Below are positions 9,394 through 19,641 of a DNA stretch of 64,000 bases, piece after piece. Source of the stretch: Bifidobacterium thermophilum (GTDB lineage Bacteria > Actinomycetota > Actinomycetes > Actinomycetales > Bifidobacteriaceae); NCBI GenBank assembly GCA_000741495.1, contig JGZV01000001.1:124001-188000 (forward strand), in the 5' to 3' direction. The notes under the pieces were generated by a model, which worked only from the letters and a program-made list of their open reading frames with translations, had not been told where the DNA came from and ran no database searches. Numbering within the stretch: position 1 is the first letter of the stretch; each line of letters opens with the position of its first letter. The translations under genes were made by a program, and so were the position numbers.

Positions 9394-9474
9394 GGTATCT
9401 ATCTAACCGGTTCGACCTACCAGAAGCCGGATTGTCCGCAGGATGTACACCGGCTGCATAGACCCGCGATACGC

Positions 9475-9513
9475 GTATGCCCCGCATCACAAACCAAGTG
9501 ATGCGGGGCATAC
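9475..9513 (-). terminator. Terminator hairpin after aspS
   Basis: Perfect 16-bp stem (GTATGCCCCGCATCAC and its complement) with a 7-nt loop, located 22 bp beyond the aspS stop codon and before the importer operon's start region. Confidence 0.7.
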
Positions 9514-9534
9514 GGATATGATGCGCGTGAGGGC

Positions 9535-11334
9535 TCAGTCCTCGTCTTCTTCCGGGTCGTAGTCGACACCCGTTTCGGCACGCTGCTCGTCCGAAATCGG
9601 TGCCGGGGCGCCGGTCAGCGGATCGCGGCCGCCGCCAGCCTTCGGGAAGGCGATGACGTCACGGATGGAATCGGCGCCGGCAAGTAGCGAGACGGTACGA
9701 TCCCAGCCCAGCGCGATACCCGCGTGCGGCGGGGCACCGTACTTGAACGCTTCGAGCAGGAAGCCAAACTTCTCCTCGGCTTCCTCCTTGCCGATGCCCA
9801 GCACGTTGAGCACACGGTCCTGGATATCCACGCGGTGGATACGCACGGAGCCGCCGCCCATCTCTTCACCGTTGCACACGATGTCATACGAATCGCTCAT
9901 CGCATGCTCCGGATCCTTGTCGAAGGTGTCGATCCAGTCGGCGCTCGGCATGGTGAACGGGTGATGCATCGAAGTCCACTTGGAGTGGCCGACAGCCACA
10001 TCATCGTCATCCGGGTCATCAGTCGGCTTGAACAGCGGGAAGTCGACGACCCACGTGAACGCGAACTCGTCCGGATGCAGCAGGCCGGCACGGCGGGCAA
10101 GTTCGACACGCACCGCGCCCAGCAGCAGCTGGGAGGATTCGCGGGCACCCGCGGCGAAGAACACCGCATCGCCGTCCTCGGCGCCCACGGCCTCCTTGAG
10201 ACCATTGCGCTCCTGCTCGGACAAGTTCTTGGCGACCGGTCCCTTCAGCTCGCCGTCTTCGGTAAACTGCACGTAGGCGAGGCCCTTCGCGCCACGCTGG
10301 CGTGCCCACTCCTGCCAAGCATCGAACTGACGGCGTGGGGTCGAAGCGCCGCCCTTGAACAGCACGGCACCGACGTACGGGGCTTGGAACACGCGGAACG
10401 GCGTGTCCTTGAAATAGTCGGTCAGCTCGATCAGCTGGTTGCCGAATCGCAGATCAGGCTTATCGGAGCCATACTTGTCCATCGCATCCTTCCAGGAGAT
10501 GCGAGGCAGCGGAAGCTTGATGTCATAGCCACGGGTCTTCCAGATCGCCTGGATGACCTTCTCGGCCATCGCGATGACATCCTCCTGGTCGACATAGCTC
10601 ATTTCCATATCGAGCTGCGTGAACTCAGGCTGGCGGTCAGCGCGGAAATCTTCATCACGGTAGCAGCGTGCGAGCTGATAGTAGCGTTCGACGCCGCCGA
10701 CCATGAGCAGCTGCTTGAGCAGCTGGGGGCTTTGCGGCAGCGCGTACCAGGAGCCCGGCACCAGACGGGCCGGCACAAGGAAGTCGCGGGCGCCTTCAGG
10801 GGTGGACTTGATGAAGGTCGGGGTTTCCACCTCGGTGAAGTCCATGTCCTCGAGCGCGTGGCGCGCGGCCTTCGTCATGTCGGAACGCAGCTTCAGGTTG
10901 CGCTGCATCTGCGGACGGCGCAGATCGAGGTACCGGTACTTGAGGCGCACGTCCTCACCCGGCAGCTTGTTCTCGGACTCGTTCTCGAGCGCGGTGGACA
11001 CCTGGAACGGCAGGGCGTCGGCCTTGGCGAGCACCAAGAGATCCTCGACGACGACCTCGATCTTGCCGGTGGCCAGATGCGTGTTCTCGTTGCCTTCCGG
11101 ACGCAGGCGCACCTCGCCGGTGACCTGGATGACGAATTCGCTGCGCAGCGGGCGTGCGATTTCCTCGTCATAGATGACGATCTGCACGAGACCGGTGTTG
11201 TCGCGCAAATCGATGAACGCCACACCGCCGTGGTCGCGACGACGGTCGACCCAACCGGCGAGCGTGACCTTCTGCCCGACCAGTGCCTCGGTCACTTCCG
11301 TGGCGTGATGTGTTCTGTAAGCCGTCTGGCTCAT
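9535..11334 (-). CDS. aspS: Aspartyl-tRNA synthetase
   Basis: A 599-residue class II synthetase that charges tRNA(Asp) (and, in organisms without AsnRS, possibly tRNA(Asn)). The N-terminal anticodon-binding OB fold shows [23 protein letters not shown]; class II motif 2 is [23 protein letters not shown] (split by the family's variable residues), and motif 3 is [15 protein letters not shown]. The bacterial insertion domain is present between motifs 2 and 3, giving the usual bacterial length. The C-terminus ends in an acidic tail. It follows hisS on the same strand with a 69-bp gap, so the two synthetase genes are probably one operon. Confidence 0.96.
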   Translation of the reverse strand: MSQTAYRTHHATEVTEALVGQKVTLAGWVDRRRDHGGVAFIDLRDNTGLVQIVIYDEEIARPLRSEFVIQVTGEVRLRPEGNENTHLATGKIEVVVEDLLVLAKADALPFQVSTALENESENKLPGEDVRLKYRYLDLRRPQMQRNLKLRSDMTKAARHALEDMDFTEVETPTFIKSTPEGARDFLVPARLVPGSWYALPQSPQLLKQLLMVGGVERYYQLARCYRDEDFRADRQPEFTQLDMEMSYVDQEDVIAMAEKVIQAIWKTRGYDIKLPLPRISWKDAMDKYGSDKPDLRFGNQLIELTDYFKDTPFRVFQAPYVGAVLFKGGASTPRRQFDAWQEWARQRGAKGLAYVQFTEDGELKGPVAKNLSEQERNGLKEAVGAEDGDAVFFAAGARESSQLLLGAVRVELARRAGLLHPDEFAFTWVVDFPLFKPTDDPDDDDVAVGHSKWTSMHHPFTMPSADWIDTFDKDPEHAMSDSYDIVCNGEEMGGGSVRIHRVDIQDRVLNVLGIGKEEAEEKFGFLLEAFKYGAPPHAGIALGWDRTVSLLAGADSIRDVIAFPKAGGGRDPLTGAPAPISDEQRAETGVDYDPEEDED

Positions 11335-11403
11335 GCTTCCTCTATTCTTGTCAAGTCCTCAGAAATCGGCGGAAAACCGGGTTTTCCAAGCATTTCAGTT
11401 TGT

Positions 11404-12795
11404 TTACAGGTTGACAGTTTGCCGGGCATATACAGTATCCGGCTCCCACGACTTGGCATCAGCCGGGGTCTGATCACCGGTGATGATGTTCTTGACCTCG
11501 TCGCCCTTGGCTTCGCCGTCCTCGCTCGCCGCTGCCGGGAACCACACGTACGGGATACCCAGCTTGTCGGCGTACTTGATCTGCTTGCCGAGTTTCGCGG
11601 CGGTCGGCGCGACGTCGGCCGCAATGCCGCGGGAACGCAGCTGGTTGGCGATTGCGTTGGCGGCCGGACGGTCGTCCTCATTCCATACGGCGACCATGAC
11701 CGCAGCCGGGGAGATGCGTGAGGCGTGCGCTCCCGCGGTATGCAGCATGTAGGACACCAAGCGGGACAGGCCGATGGACAGGCCGACGCCCGGGTAACGT
11801 TTGCTGCCTTGGGAGGCAAGATTGTCATAGCGGCCGCCTGAACAGATGGAACCGAGTGAATCGGCACCGTCAAGGAAGGTCTCGTACACGGAACCGGTGT
11901 AATAATCCAGACCGCGGGCGATTTTGAGGTCGGCGATCACCGAGCCGGGACGGATGCGAGCCGCCTCGTCGACAATCATTGCAAGCGTATCGAGCCCCTG
12001 GCGGGCCAGAGCGTACGCCTCGCTGTCAGTGCTGATGCCACGCTTGGCGCACAGGGCGTCGAACTTCTCGGCAAGTTCCTTGCCGTCCGCCGCCGTCAGT
12101 TCGGCAAGCTCAAGGCAGGCACGCGCCTGTGTCTCATTCGCGCCGCAGCCCTCGATCAACAGACGCGCGACCTCGTCGGCGCCAATCTTGTCGAGCTTGT
12201 CGATTTCGCGCAGCACGCCTTCGATATCCGTCAAGCCAAGTCCGCGGTAGAAACCTTCGGACAGCTTACGATTATTCGCGTGGACAGTCGCCTTCGGCAA
12301 ACCGAATTCGCGCAGCTGTTCCAATGCGCTGACCATGACCAGCGGCAGTTCGACCTCATAATGCTCAGGCAGGTCACCGTTGCCGACCACGTCGATATCG
12401 GCCTGCACGAACTCGCGGAACCGGCCCTCCTGAGGACGTTCACCGCGCCAGACCTTCTGAATCTGCCAACGCTTGAACGGGAACGCCAGCGTACCGGAAT
12501 GCTCGACAACATACCGGCTCAACGGCACCGTCAAATCGAAGTGCAGACCAAGACGCTCCTCAATCGGCGTGTCGGATTCATGGCCGACTTCCTGAAGACG
12601 CGACAGCAGGTAGATCTCCTTGCTGGTCTCGCCTTTTTTCAGCAGACTCGCGCCAGTTTCAACGGCACGCGTCTCGATACCGATGAAGCCATTGAGCTCG
12701 AAAACCCTACGGAGCGTGTCAATAACACGCTGCTCCACAACACGTTCAGAGGGGAGCCACTCTGGAAATCCTGAAATTGATGCGCCTTTAGCCAC
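11404..12795 (-). CDS. hisS: Histidyl-tRNA synthetase
   Basis: A 463-residue class II synthetase for tRNA(His). Seen are SGFPEWLPSERVVEQRVIDT at the N-terminus, motif 2 region QKVWRGERPQEGRFREFVQADID, the histidine-A signature ARGLDYYTGSVYE and the C-terminal anticodon-binding domain from about residue 365. It is slightly longer than many bacterial HisRS. First gene before aspS on the same strand; divergent from the DUF349 gene, so the promoters lie in the short gap around 12796-12880. Confidence 0.96.
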   Translation of the reverse strand: MAKGASISGFPEWLPSERVVEQRVIDTLRRVFELNGFIGIETRAVETGASLLKKGETSKEIYLLSRLQEVGHESDTPIEERLGLHFDLTVPLSRYVVEHSGTLAFPFKRWQIQKVWRGERPQEGRFREFVQADIDVVGNGDLPEHYEVELPLVMVSALEQLREFGLPKATVHANNRKLSEGFYRGLGLTDIEGVLREIDKLDKIGADEVARLLIEGCGANETQARACLELAELTAADGKELAEKFDALCAKRGISTDSEAYALARQGLDTLAMIVDEAARIRPGSVIADLKIARGLDYYTGSVYETFLDGADSLGSICSGGRYDNLASQGSKRYPGVGLSIGLSRLVSYMLHTAGAHASRISPAAVMVAVWNEDDRPAANAIANQLRSRGIAADVAPTAAKLGKQIKYADKLGIPYVWFPAAASEDGEAKGDEVKNIITGDQTPADAKSWEPDTVYARQTVNL

Positions 12796-12888
12796 GATTC
12801 CCTATAATAAGTGAAGTTGCGGAAAACATGCGACCCAAGTCTCATGGCTTCCGTAACAGCCTCACTACATGAGCTTAAGGAGCTGGCC

Positions 12889-14340
12889 ATGGCCGACGAG
12901 AACGTCACCGAACCAAAGAACACCACCGAACCTACCGCGCAGACGACGGAGCCTGGCGCGAAGCAGCAAGCTGGCGCCGCGCCGGCCGCGGTTCCTTCCC
13001 CCGCGAACATCAAGCATCACGCGCCGTCACCCGCCGCGTTCGCCAAGAAGAAGCCCTCACACACCCCTGCAGCGCCGGCCGCGCACGTCTCCTATTCCGA
13101 CGAAAGCGTGAAGCAGGCCGAAGCGTTCGGCCGCGTCGACGACAATGGCACGGTGTACGTCAAGGATGGTGACAGCGAACGCGAAGTCGGACAATTCCCC
13201 GACGCTTCGAAAGAAGAAGCGCTGGCACTGTACGCCCGCAGATTCCTTGACCTCAAAGAAAAGCTGGATGTGTTCGCAAACCGTTTGAACTCCGGCACAA
13301 TCAAGCCCCGTGAGATTGACGAATCCATCAAGCTGCTGGGCGAAGAAACCAAGGAGCCTGCCGTTGTCGGCGATGTAGCGGCATTGAAGGCGCAATTCGA
13401 GCAGCTCAAGGCGCAGGGCGCCGCCAAGAAGGAAGAACTGGCCAACCGCCGCAAGGAGGCGGTCGCCAAGGCGGTCCAGGAACGTACCGCGATTGTGGAA
13501 AAGGCCGAAACGCTGGCCGCTGAACTCGGCGATAACACCAACTGGCGTTCCACCGCAGATAAGTTCCGCGCCCTGTTCGACGAGTGGCAGGCTCATCAGC
13601 GTAATTCGGTCCGCATCGATCGCGCTGACGCTGACGCGTTGTGGAAGCGTTTCTCCGCAGCACGGACAACCTTCAACCAGCAGCGCCGCAAGTGGGCGCA
13701 GGCTCGTGACAATGAGCGTGCACAAGCCAAGGCCGAGAAGGAAGCCATCATCGCCGAGGCGAATGACATCAAGAACTCCACCGACTGGGGCGAGACCTCA
13801 CACAAGTTCAATGAGCTCATGGACCGTTGGAAGCGTGCCGGCCGTGCCGGACGCAGCGATGACGATGCCCTGTGGGCCAAGTTCCGTGAAGCCGCGGACA
13901 CGTTCTTCAACGCCCGCCAAGCCGACCGCGAGCAGGTCAACTCGTCCGAGAAAGAGAACCTCGCCAAGAAGGAAGAACTGCTGAAGCAGGCCGAAGCTCT
14001 GGTACCGGTCGCCGATGAGAAAGCCGCGAAGCAGGCACGCCAGAAGCTCGCCGAAATCCAAGACGAGTGGGATCAGATCGGCTACGTGCCACGTGACGAT
14101 ATGCGTCGTATTGAAGATCGTCTCGACGCGGTTGACCGTCAAATCAAGGCTGTCGAAGATGCCGCGTGGAAGAAGAGCGATCCGGAAGCCGACGCCCGCA
14201 AGTCCAGCTTCGAAGAGCAGCTCAACGCGCAGCTCAAAGAGCTTGACGAGAAAATCGCCGCCGAATCCGATCCGAAAAAGAAGGCCAAGCTCGAAGCTGA
14301 GAAGGCCACCAAGGAGCAGTGGCTGAACGCCATCAAGTAA
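12889..14340 (+). CDS. DUF349 repeat coiled-coil protein
   Basis: A 483-residue, highly charged, helical protein with tandem DUF349 repeats (for example DKFRALFDEWQAHQR, HKFNELMDRWKRAGR and QKLAEIQDEWDQIGYVP). The first about 75 residues are Ala/Pro/Thr-rich and low complexity; the rest is Lys/Glu-rich coiled coil with no membrane segment or catalytic motif. A GTG further upstream exists, but the ATG at 12889 follows TTAAGGAG at good spacing. The family is widespread in actinobacteria, and I cannot name a function. It ends at a hairpin terminator. Confidence 0.85.
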   Translation: MADENVTEPKNTTEPTAQTTEPGAKQQAGAAPAAVPSPANIKHHAPSPAAFAKKKPSHTPAAPAAHVSYSDESVKQAEAFGRVDDNGTVYVKDGDSEREVGQFPDASKEEALALYARRFLDLKEKLDVFANRLNSGTIKPREIDESIKLLGEETKEPAVVGDVAALKAQFEQLKAQGAAKKEELANRRKEAVAKAVQERTAIVEKAETLAAELGDNTNWRSTADKFRALFDEWQAHQRNSVRIDRADADALWKRFSAARTTFNQQRRKWAQARDNERAQAKAEKEAIIAEANDIKNSTDWGETSHKFNELMDRWKRAGRAGRSDDDALWAKFREAADTFFNARQADREQVNSSEKENLAKKEELLKQAEALVPVADEKAAKQARQKLAEIQDEWDQIGYVPRDDMRRIEDRLDAVDRQIKAVEDAAWKKSDPEADARKSSFEEQLNAQLKELDEKIAAESDPKKKAKLEAEKATKEQWLNAIK

Positions 14341-14372
14341 CCGCGTTCCACTGCACCAGAGCACGAAATCGC

Positions 14373-14401
14373 CCGGGACCCCGTACCTGTCGGGGTTCCG
14401 G
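14373..14401 (+). terminator. Hairpin after the DUF349 gene
   Basis: Stem CCGGGACCCCG / CGGGGTTCCGG (one G-U pair) with a 7-nt loop, 32 bp past the stop codon, on the DUF349-gene side of the convergent junction with clpC. Confidence 0.6.
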
Positions 14402-14441
14402 CGATTCATATGTGCGGCTTGTCCGGTGCAACAGTACGCAA

Positions 14442-14476
14442 GAGGGGTGGTCCCGCGTAATGCAGGGCCACCCCTC
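14442..14476 (-). terminator. Hairpin after clpC
   Basis: Perfect 9-bp stem GAGGGGTGG / CCACCCCTC with a 17-nt loop, 31 bp past the clpC stop codon. It is the second hairpin of this convergent gene junction. Confidence 0.55.
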
Positions 14477-14507
14477 GTCGCAAACAGTGGCGGTATTAGT
14501 GAGAGTT

Positions 14508-17096
14508 TTACGCCAGTGACGGCATATCGCCGCCGTCAGCGGTATCAGCGGATGCATCCGCCGGCGTTGCGGCGCCGACCAGCTTGTCATCCCCTGACTG
14601 CTCACCATCACCGTGTTCGGCGAAATCCTCTCCGGCGAACGTGAATTCACCGAGAATACCTTCACCCTCAGCATCCACGACCACGCGCTCACCATCATGG
14701 AGATCACCCATGAGAATCTTCTCAGAGATGGCGTCCTCGATATCACGCTGGATCACACGACGCAGTGGACGCGCACCGAGCAGCGGGTCGAAGCCCTTCT
14801 CGGCGAGCAGATCCTTGGCCTTATCGGTGAGTTCGAGCGACATATGACGGTCGAACAGACGGTCGTTGAGCTGCTTGACATCCAGGTCGACGATCTGACG
14901 CACCTGCGGCTCGGTGAGCTGACGGAACACGATGATGTCATCCAGACGGTTGAGGAACTCCGGACGGAACTGCTCCTTCAACTCGCTGTAGACCTGCTCC
15001 TTCATGCGGTCATAGCTCGTCTCCGTATCCGAACCAAGGTTGAAGCCCGTGTTCGCGGTCTTGGCGATATTGCGGGTACCGAGATTGGTGGTCAGGATGA
15101 TAATCGTGTTCTTGAAGTCCACCTTGCGGCCCTGGCCGTCGGTCAGATGGCCATCGTCAAGCACTTGCAACAGCGTGTTGAAGATGTCCGGGTGTGCTTT
15201 CTCGATCTCATCGAACAGGACGACGGAGAACGGCTTGCGACGCACCTTCTCAGTGAGCTCGCCACCCTCCTCGTAGCCGACATACCCCGGAGGCGCGCCG
15301 AACAGACGCGACGCAGCGTACTTCTCAGAGAACTCGGACATATCCACGCGAATGAGCGCGTCCTCATCATCGAACAGGAATTGCGCCAAGGTTTTGGCAA
15401 GCTCCGTCTTGCCGACGCCCGTGGGGCCGGCGAAAATGAAGGAACCGGCAGGACGCTTCGGATCCTTGAGCCCCACACGAGTACGCCGGATGGAACGGGC
15501 GAGCGCGGAAACCGCCTCATCCTGGCCGATGATGCGCTTATGCAACTCGGTTTCCATGTTGAGCAGCTTCTTCGACTCCGCTTGGGTGAGTTTGAACACA
15601 GGGATGCCGGTCGTGCTGGAAACCACTTCGGCGATGACATCCTCGTTCACTTCCATCTTGACGTTGGATTCACCCTGACGCCACGAGGATTCCTTCTCCT
15701 TGCGCTCGGCCTCGAGTTTCTCTTGGCTGTCACGCAATTCGGCGGCCTTCTCGAAGTCCTGCTTCTTGATGGCCTCGTCCTTCTCGGCGGACACCTTGGC
15801 GACCTGCACGTCAAGGTCCTTGAGCTCCGGCGGGGCGGTCAGGCGCTTGATACGCAGACGTGCGCCGGCCTCATCGATCAGGTCGATGGCCTTGTCCGGC
15901 AGGTGACGGTCCTGGATGTAGCGCGCGGACAGCTCGGCGGCCGCCTGCAGCGCACCATCCGTGATGGTCACGTGATGGTGGTTCTCATAGCGTGAACGCA
16001 GGCCCTTGAGGATCTCGATCGTCTCGGCGATCGACGGCTCGTGGACCTGGATGGGCTGGAACCGGCGTTCCAGCGCGGCATCCTTCTCGATGTACTTGCG
16101 GTACTCCTCGGTTGTGGTCGCGCCGATGGTCTGCAGTTCGCCTCGCGCGAGCATCGGCTTGAGCATGTCGGACGCACCCAACGCGCCATCCGCGCTGCCA
16201 GCGCCGACAATGGTATGGATTTCGTCGATGAACAGGACGATATCGCCACGCGTCTTGATTTCCTTGAGCACTTTCTTCAGGCGCTCTTCGAAATCGCCGC
16301 GATACCGTGAACCGGCGACCATGGAGCCCAAGTCGAGGGAATAGACCTGCTTGTCCTTGAGCGTCTCCGGGACATCGCCGGCAACGATCTTCTGGGCGAG
16401 GCCTTCGACGACGGCGGTCTTACCGACGCCGGGCTCACCGATCAGCACCGGATTGTTCTTGGTGCGGCGGGACAACACGACCATGACGCGTTCGATTTCC
16501 TCGGAACGCCCGATCACCGGGTCAAGCTTGCCTGCGGCGGCTTCAGCGGTCAAATTGCGGCCGAACTGGTCAAGAATCGCTGAACCGGTCTGTCCACGCT
16601 TGTCCTGGACTCCCCCGGCGTTAGCCAGCTCTCCCTTATTGTCGGTATCCGGGCCGGTTGAATTGCCGCGGATCATATCGATGACCGTGCTACGCAGCTC
16701 CCCCAGGTCGACATCCATCTTGATGAGCACCTGCGTGCCAACGCCTTCGCCCTCGCGAATCAGGCCGAGCAGAATATGCTCGGTACCGATATAGCTGTGC
16801 CCCAGCTGCAATGCTTCACGCAGACTCAGCTCAAGCACCTGCTTGGCATGCGGCGTGAAGGGGATATGACCATTGGGCGACGCATTGCCCTTGCCGATCA
16901 TCTCTTCGACCTGCTTGCGGGTATCCTGCAGATTCACGCCTTTGGCGGCGAGCGCCTTGGCGGCCACGCCTTCACCTTCGCGAATCAGGCCGAGCAGCAG
17001 ATGTTCGGTGCCGATGTAATTGTGCTGAAGGGAGCGAGCTTCCTCCTGCGCCAATACGATCACGCGCCGCGCACGGTCGGTAAACCGTTCGAACAT
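14508..17096 (-). CDS. clpC: ATP-dependent Clp protease ATPase subunit ClpC
   Basis: An 862-residue Hsp100 unfoldase that feeds proteins to ClpP. Order of domains: two Clp_N repeats ([20 protein letters not shown] and [20 protein letters not shown]), first AAA module with GEPGVGKT and [17 protein letters not shown]-type middle domain ([20 protein letters not shown]), second AAA module with GPTGVGKTE and [15 protein letters not shown], and a C-terminal ClpB-D2 domain. The ATG at 17096 is chosen because GGAAGGA lies before it and [11 protein letters not shown] is the canonical start; the longer frame upstream lacks support. Divergent from a stress-protein gene. In bifidobacteria clpC is reported to be activated by ClgR; I could not confirm a clean ClgR box by eye. 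Confidence 0.96.
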   Translation of the reverse strand: MFERFTDRARRVIVLAQEEARSLQHNYIGTEHLLLGLIREGEGVAAKALAAKGVNLQDTRKQVEEMIGKGNASPNGHIPFTPHAKQVLELSLREALQLGHSYIGTEHILLGLIREGEGVGTQVLIKMDVDLGELRSTVIDMIRGNSTGPDTDNKGELANAGGVQDKRGQTGSAILDQFGRNLTAEAAAGKLDPVIGRSEEIERVMVVLSRRTKNNPVLIGEPGVGKTAVVEGLAQKIVAGDVPETLKDKQVYSLDLGSMVAGSRYRGDFEERLKKVLKEIKTRGDIVLFIDEIHTIVGAGSADGALGASDMLKPMLARGELQTIGATTTEEYRKYIEKDAALERRFQPIQVHEPSIAETIEILKGLRSRYENHHHVTITDGALQAAAELSARYIQDRHLPDKAIDLIDEAGARLRIKRLTAPPELKDLDVQVAKVSAEKDEAIKKQDFEKAAELRDSQEKLEAERKEKESSWRQGESNVKMEVNEDVIAEVVSSTTGIPVFKLTQAESKKLLNMETELHKRIIGQDEAVSALARSIRRTRVGLKDPKRPAGSFIFAGPTGVGKTELAKTLAQFLFDDEDALIRVDMSEFSEKYAASRLFGAPPGYVGYEEGGELTEKVRRKPFSVVLFDEIEKAHPDIFNTLLQVLDDGHLTDGQGRKVDFKNTIIILTTNLGTRNIAKTANTGFNLGSDTETSYDRMKEQVYSELKEQFRPEFLNRLDDIIVFRQLTEPQVRQIVDLDVKQLNDRLFDRHMSLELTDKAKDLLAEKGFDPLLGARPLRRVIQRDIEDAISEKILMGDLHDGERVVVDAEGEGILGEFTFAGEDFAEHGDGEQSGDDKLVGAATPADASADTADGGDMPSLA

Positions 17097-17171
17097 GCTT
17101 GTCCTTCCACTGTTGTTTGTCCACTTCACTCTACCGATTCGCGGTGACGTTTCTTCCTTTGCAGGCTCGAA

Positions 17172-17188
17172 TTGCGCTATCAACGCAA
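17172..17188. promoter_or_regulatory. Inverted repeat between clpC and the universal stress gene
   Basis: TTGCG-N7-CGCAA palindrome in the divergent promoter region, 76 bp from the clpC start and 47 bp from the stress-protein start. It could be an operator for either gene. It does not fit the published-type ClgR spacing exactly, so the regulator is unknown. Confidence 0.3.
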
Positions 17189-17234
17189 ACAAGAGGATAT
17201 GCTTGGAAGAGAAAGCTGCCTCAAGGAGGAAGAC

Positions 17235-18215
17235 ATGACGGACAATCTTGTACAGGTCGTCGACCGTACGGCGGACATCGTGGTCGGTGTGGACGGTTCG
17301 GACGAATCATTCGCGGCATTGCGTTGGGCGATACGCGAGGCGACCGTGACCGGACAGCATGTCAATGCGGTATTCGGTTGGACGCATTCGTGGGATATGG
17401 GCTCGCAGCCTCAGGATGATGACGCGTGGAGTCAGGCGCGCGAACATATGACACGGCGTCTACGCGACTGGGTCAATGAAGCGTGTTCGGATATTGATTT
17501 CGACGCGTCGTATCTCAAACTCACTTCGGTGAAAGCCACCGGTACGCATGCGCTGCTCGAATTGGGATCCAACGCCCAGCAGATTGTTGTGGGACGGCGT
17601 TCGCTTAACCGCGTGGCACGCTGGTTCCTGGGTTCATTGTCAGCGTCACTTGCCGAGGAGGCGAAGGTGCCGGTCACCGTGGTGCGGTTTGCCAGTGATG
17701 AGGAGGCGAGTGTGCAGGATGAGATCGCCAACTCGTTGACCCCGGGCGACGCAACGGTGCATTACGCGCAGCCGCCGATTGTCGGGCTTGACCGCCGTAA
17801 GCCGATTGTGGCCGGCATTGATGGGTCGGAGATTTCGAAGCGCGCGCTTGCGTACGCCGCTGATGAGGCGAGGCTTCATCATGCCCCGTTGCATGTGCTG
17901 TTCTGCTGGCAGATCAAAGATCTGGATGCAATCCCCGGATATGAGAACGCGGTCGCTCCCCTGCACGTTGCTGAGCAGCGGGCGCAACATCTGCTTGACG
18001 AAGTGGTCAGCCAAGCCGATCTCGGTGACGATCTTGAGGTTCAGGCGAACGCGTTCCATATTCCTGCGGCGAAGGGGCTGATCAGCGCGTCGCGGTATGC
18101 GAGCCATCTTATTGTCGGTTCACGCGGTTTAAGCGGTTTGGATGCGCATTTCCTGGGTTCGGTGTCGCGTCAATTGGTGAATTTCGCTGAGTGCACGGTG
18201 ACGGTTGTGCATTAA
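17235..18215 (+). CDS. Tandem universal stress protein (two Usp domains)
   Basis: A 326-residue cytoplasmic protein made of two UspA domains in a row. Domain 1 begins DIVVGVDGSDESFAALRWAI and domain 2 begins KPIVAGIDGSEISKRALAYA. Each ends with the nucleotide-binding Gly motif: VVGRRSLNRVARWFLGSLS in domain 1 and VGSRGLSGLDAHFLGSVS in domain 2. The second matches the G-2x-G-9x-G-S ATP-binding consensus better than the first, where G is replaced (GRRSLN), so only domain 2 is likely to bind ATP well. The ATG at 17235 has an AAGGAGGA site. Divergent from clpC, which suggests shared stress control. Confidence 0.85.
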   Translation: MTDNLVQVVDRTADIVVGVDGSDESFAALRWAIREATVTGQHVNAVFGWTHSWDMGSQPQDDDAWSQAREHMTRRLRDWVNEACSDIDFDASYLKLTSVKATGTHALLELGSNAQQIVVGRRSLNRVARWFLGSLSASLAEEAKVPVTVVRFASDEEASVQDEIANSLTPGDATVHYAQPPIVGLDRRKPIVAGIDGSEISKRALAYAADEARLHHAPLHVLFCWQIKDLDAIPGYENAVAPLHVAEQRAQHLLDEVVSQADLGDDLEVQANAFHIPAAKGLISASRYASHLIVGSRGLSGLDAHFLGSVSRQLVNFAECTVTVVH

Positions 18216-18222
18216 GCGAAAT

Positions 18223-18285
18223 TCGCTGCTATGCTGTGGGCCACGGCGCAAAGGCTTTGCGTCGTGGCCCACAGCATAGCAGCGA
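18223..18285. terminator. Very long bidirectional hairpin between convergent genes
   Basis: A 63-nt near-perfect palindrome of about 31 base pairs (one G-T position) around a one-base centre at 18254. It starts 8 bp after the stress-protein stop and ends 24 bp before the DUF3027 stop, so it can terminate both transcripts. Confidence 0.8.
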
Positions 18286-18309
18286 TGGCATACCGGCCGA
18301 CGGTATCAA

Positions 18310-19638
18310 TTATTCCGCCGAGGAATCGCTCTCTAGTGACAGGTCTTCAGAGGCGTCGTCATGCGCTGGTGCATGGTCGGGATCGCCGCTGCCGGCGGCC
18401 CCGTCATCCGGCGCCTGCGCATGCCGGTCTTGGGGATGATTGTCGGACGTGTCGTCCCGGGTATCCGAATCAGTGTTGGTATCCGTGTCCGTGTCAGTTT
18501 CAGGGAATCCAGCTGCATCAAGATCCCCCATCGTGATGATGGATTCGACGGCTGGGCCTTGATCGGCTTGACGCTCGTCATCGGTCTCCGGCTCGTCGTC
18601 GACGACCGTATTGGCGATGATATCGCCCTCGCTGGCTTCTTCAAGCAGCTCGACCTGACCGCGTTCCTCACGCGGTGCCTGGGCGATGACATCGATATGC
18701 ATGTCATCGTAGGCGGGTTTGGATTGCACCCACAAGTGGGACGGCTCAGGCGGGTCGATTTCCGAATGTTCGCCGCAACCATGGTCGAGAGAGACCACGC
18801 GACCGTCGTCGGGACTCCACTTGTTCGCACACACGCCGAACATGCGGTCGAAATCCCCCTTGAGCGGCACAAAGAATCCGCAGGTCGAGCACACGTTGCC
18901 GCCAGCGGTTTTCGTGGACAAGGCCTTGGGACCGTGCGGGCCCTCATACCAGCGTTTGGCGGTCTGGTCACGGCCGAGCGGGCTGAGCACATGCCGTCTG
19001 GACAGCATGAACGCTTCGACGCTATCCTCGATATCCTGCTGTGCGGTGCCATCATTATCCGTGTCCGCGGTCTGCGTTTGGGATGGCTCCGCAGAATCGC
19101 CGGCTTGCGGAGCCTCACCAGCCGTATTCTGGCTATCCGCACTGGTTTCGACGGACTCGTCGTCCTGCCTGTCCACCGATTGCACCGCGTCAGGTTCAAT
19201 CTGGTGCGTCTCAGTTTGCGATTCGCCAGCAGGCTGTGTCGGACGGAATCCATCTTCGAGCCGCGGATCGTCCGGCTCAGTGCCGATGGAATCGGTGACT
19301 GACAGGTCGGTCGGCAGCAAGCGGTCCTTCCACGGCACCCAAGCCGGGGGTACCAGCGCCTTATCCGTCGGCACGAGGGATGACTCGTTGACCGTCCACT
19401 CGTCAAGCTCGACATCATGGTACAAGGTCACGGACCATTCCCAACCTTCATAGCCGCGTTTGTTCGACGCGAAGCGGAAGTCGGTAACCTGATCGTCAAG
19501 GTCGATGGTCCTGGTCAGATCCCCGACCTGATCAGGCTCGTCAGCCACGGTCTGGGCGATGGAACGCGCCAACGCCTGCGGCGTGACCTGTATACGCTGG
19601 CTGTCGTCCTGCTGCGATGTTTTCAAGTCCATAATCAT
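18310..19638 (-). CDS. DUF3027 family protein with zinc-ribbon-like cysteines
   Basis: A 442-residue actinobacterial protein of the DUF3027 family. The N-terminal 110 residues form a compact domain (RGYEGWEWSVTLYHDVELDEW, PPAWVPWKDRLLP), followed by an acidic low-complexity linker, then a second conserved block with HVLSPLGRDQTAKRWYEG and cysteines in CSTCGFFVPL, GVCANKWS and HGCGEHSE that look like a zinc ribbon. The last about 120 residues are Asp/Ser-rich and disordered. No function is known. It starts 3 bp after the stop of the cold-shock-domain gene; an internal ATG two codons on is an alternative start. Confidence 0.78.
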   Translation of the reverse strand: MIMDLKTSQQDDSQRIQVTPQALARSIAQTVADEPDQVGDLTRTIDLDDQVTDFRFASNKRGYEGWEWSVTLYHDVELDEWTVNESSLVPTDKALVPPAWVPWKDRLLPTDLSVTDSIGTEPDDPRLEDGFRPTQPAGESQTETHQIEPDAVQSVDRQDDESVETSADSQNTAGEAPQAGDSAEPSQTQTADTDNDGTAQQDIEDSVEAFMLSRRHVLSPLGRDQTAKRWYEGPHGPKALSTKTAGGNVCSTCGFFVPLKGDFDRMFGVCANKWSPDDGRVVSLDHGCGEHSEIDPPEPSHLWVQSKPAYDDMHIDVIAQAPREERGQVELLEEASEGDIIANTVVDDEPETDDERQADQGPAVESIITMGDLDAAGFPETDTDTDTNTDSDTRDDTSDNHPQDRHAQAPDDGAAGSGDPDHAPAHDDASEDLSLESDSSAE

Positions 19639-19641
19639 TCA

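Noticed and set aside
9724..11721. A 665-codon open frame antisense to aspS and hisS
   Set aside because: Shadow frame; it crosses two unrelated genes and has no ribosome site.
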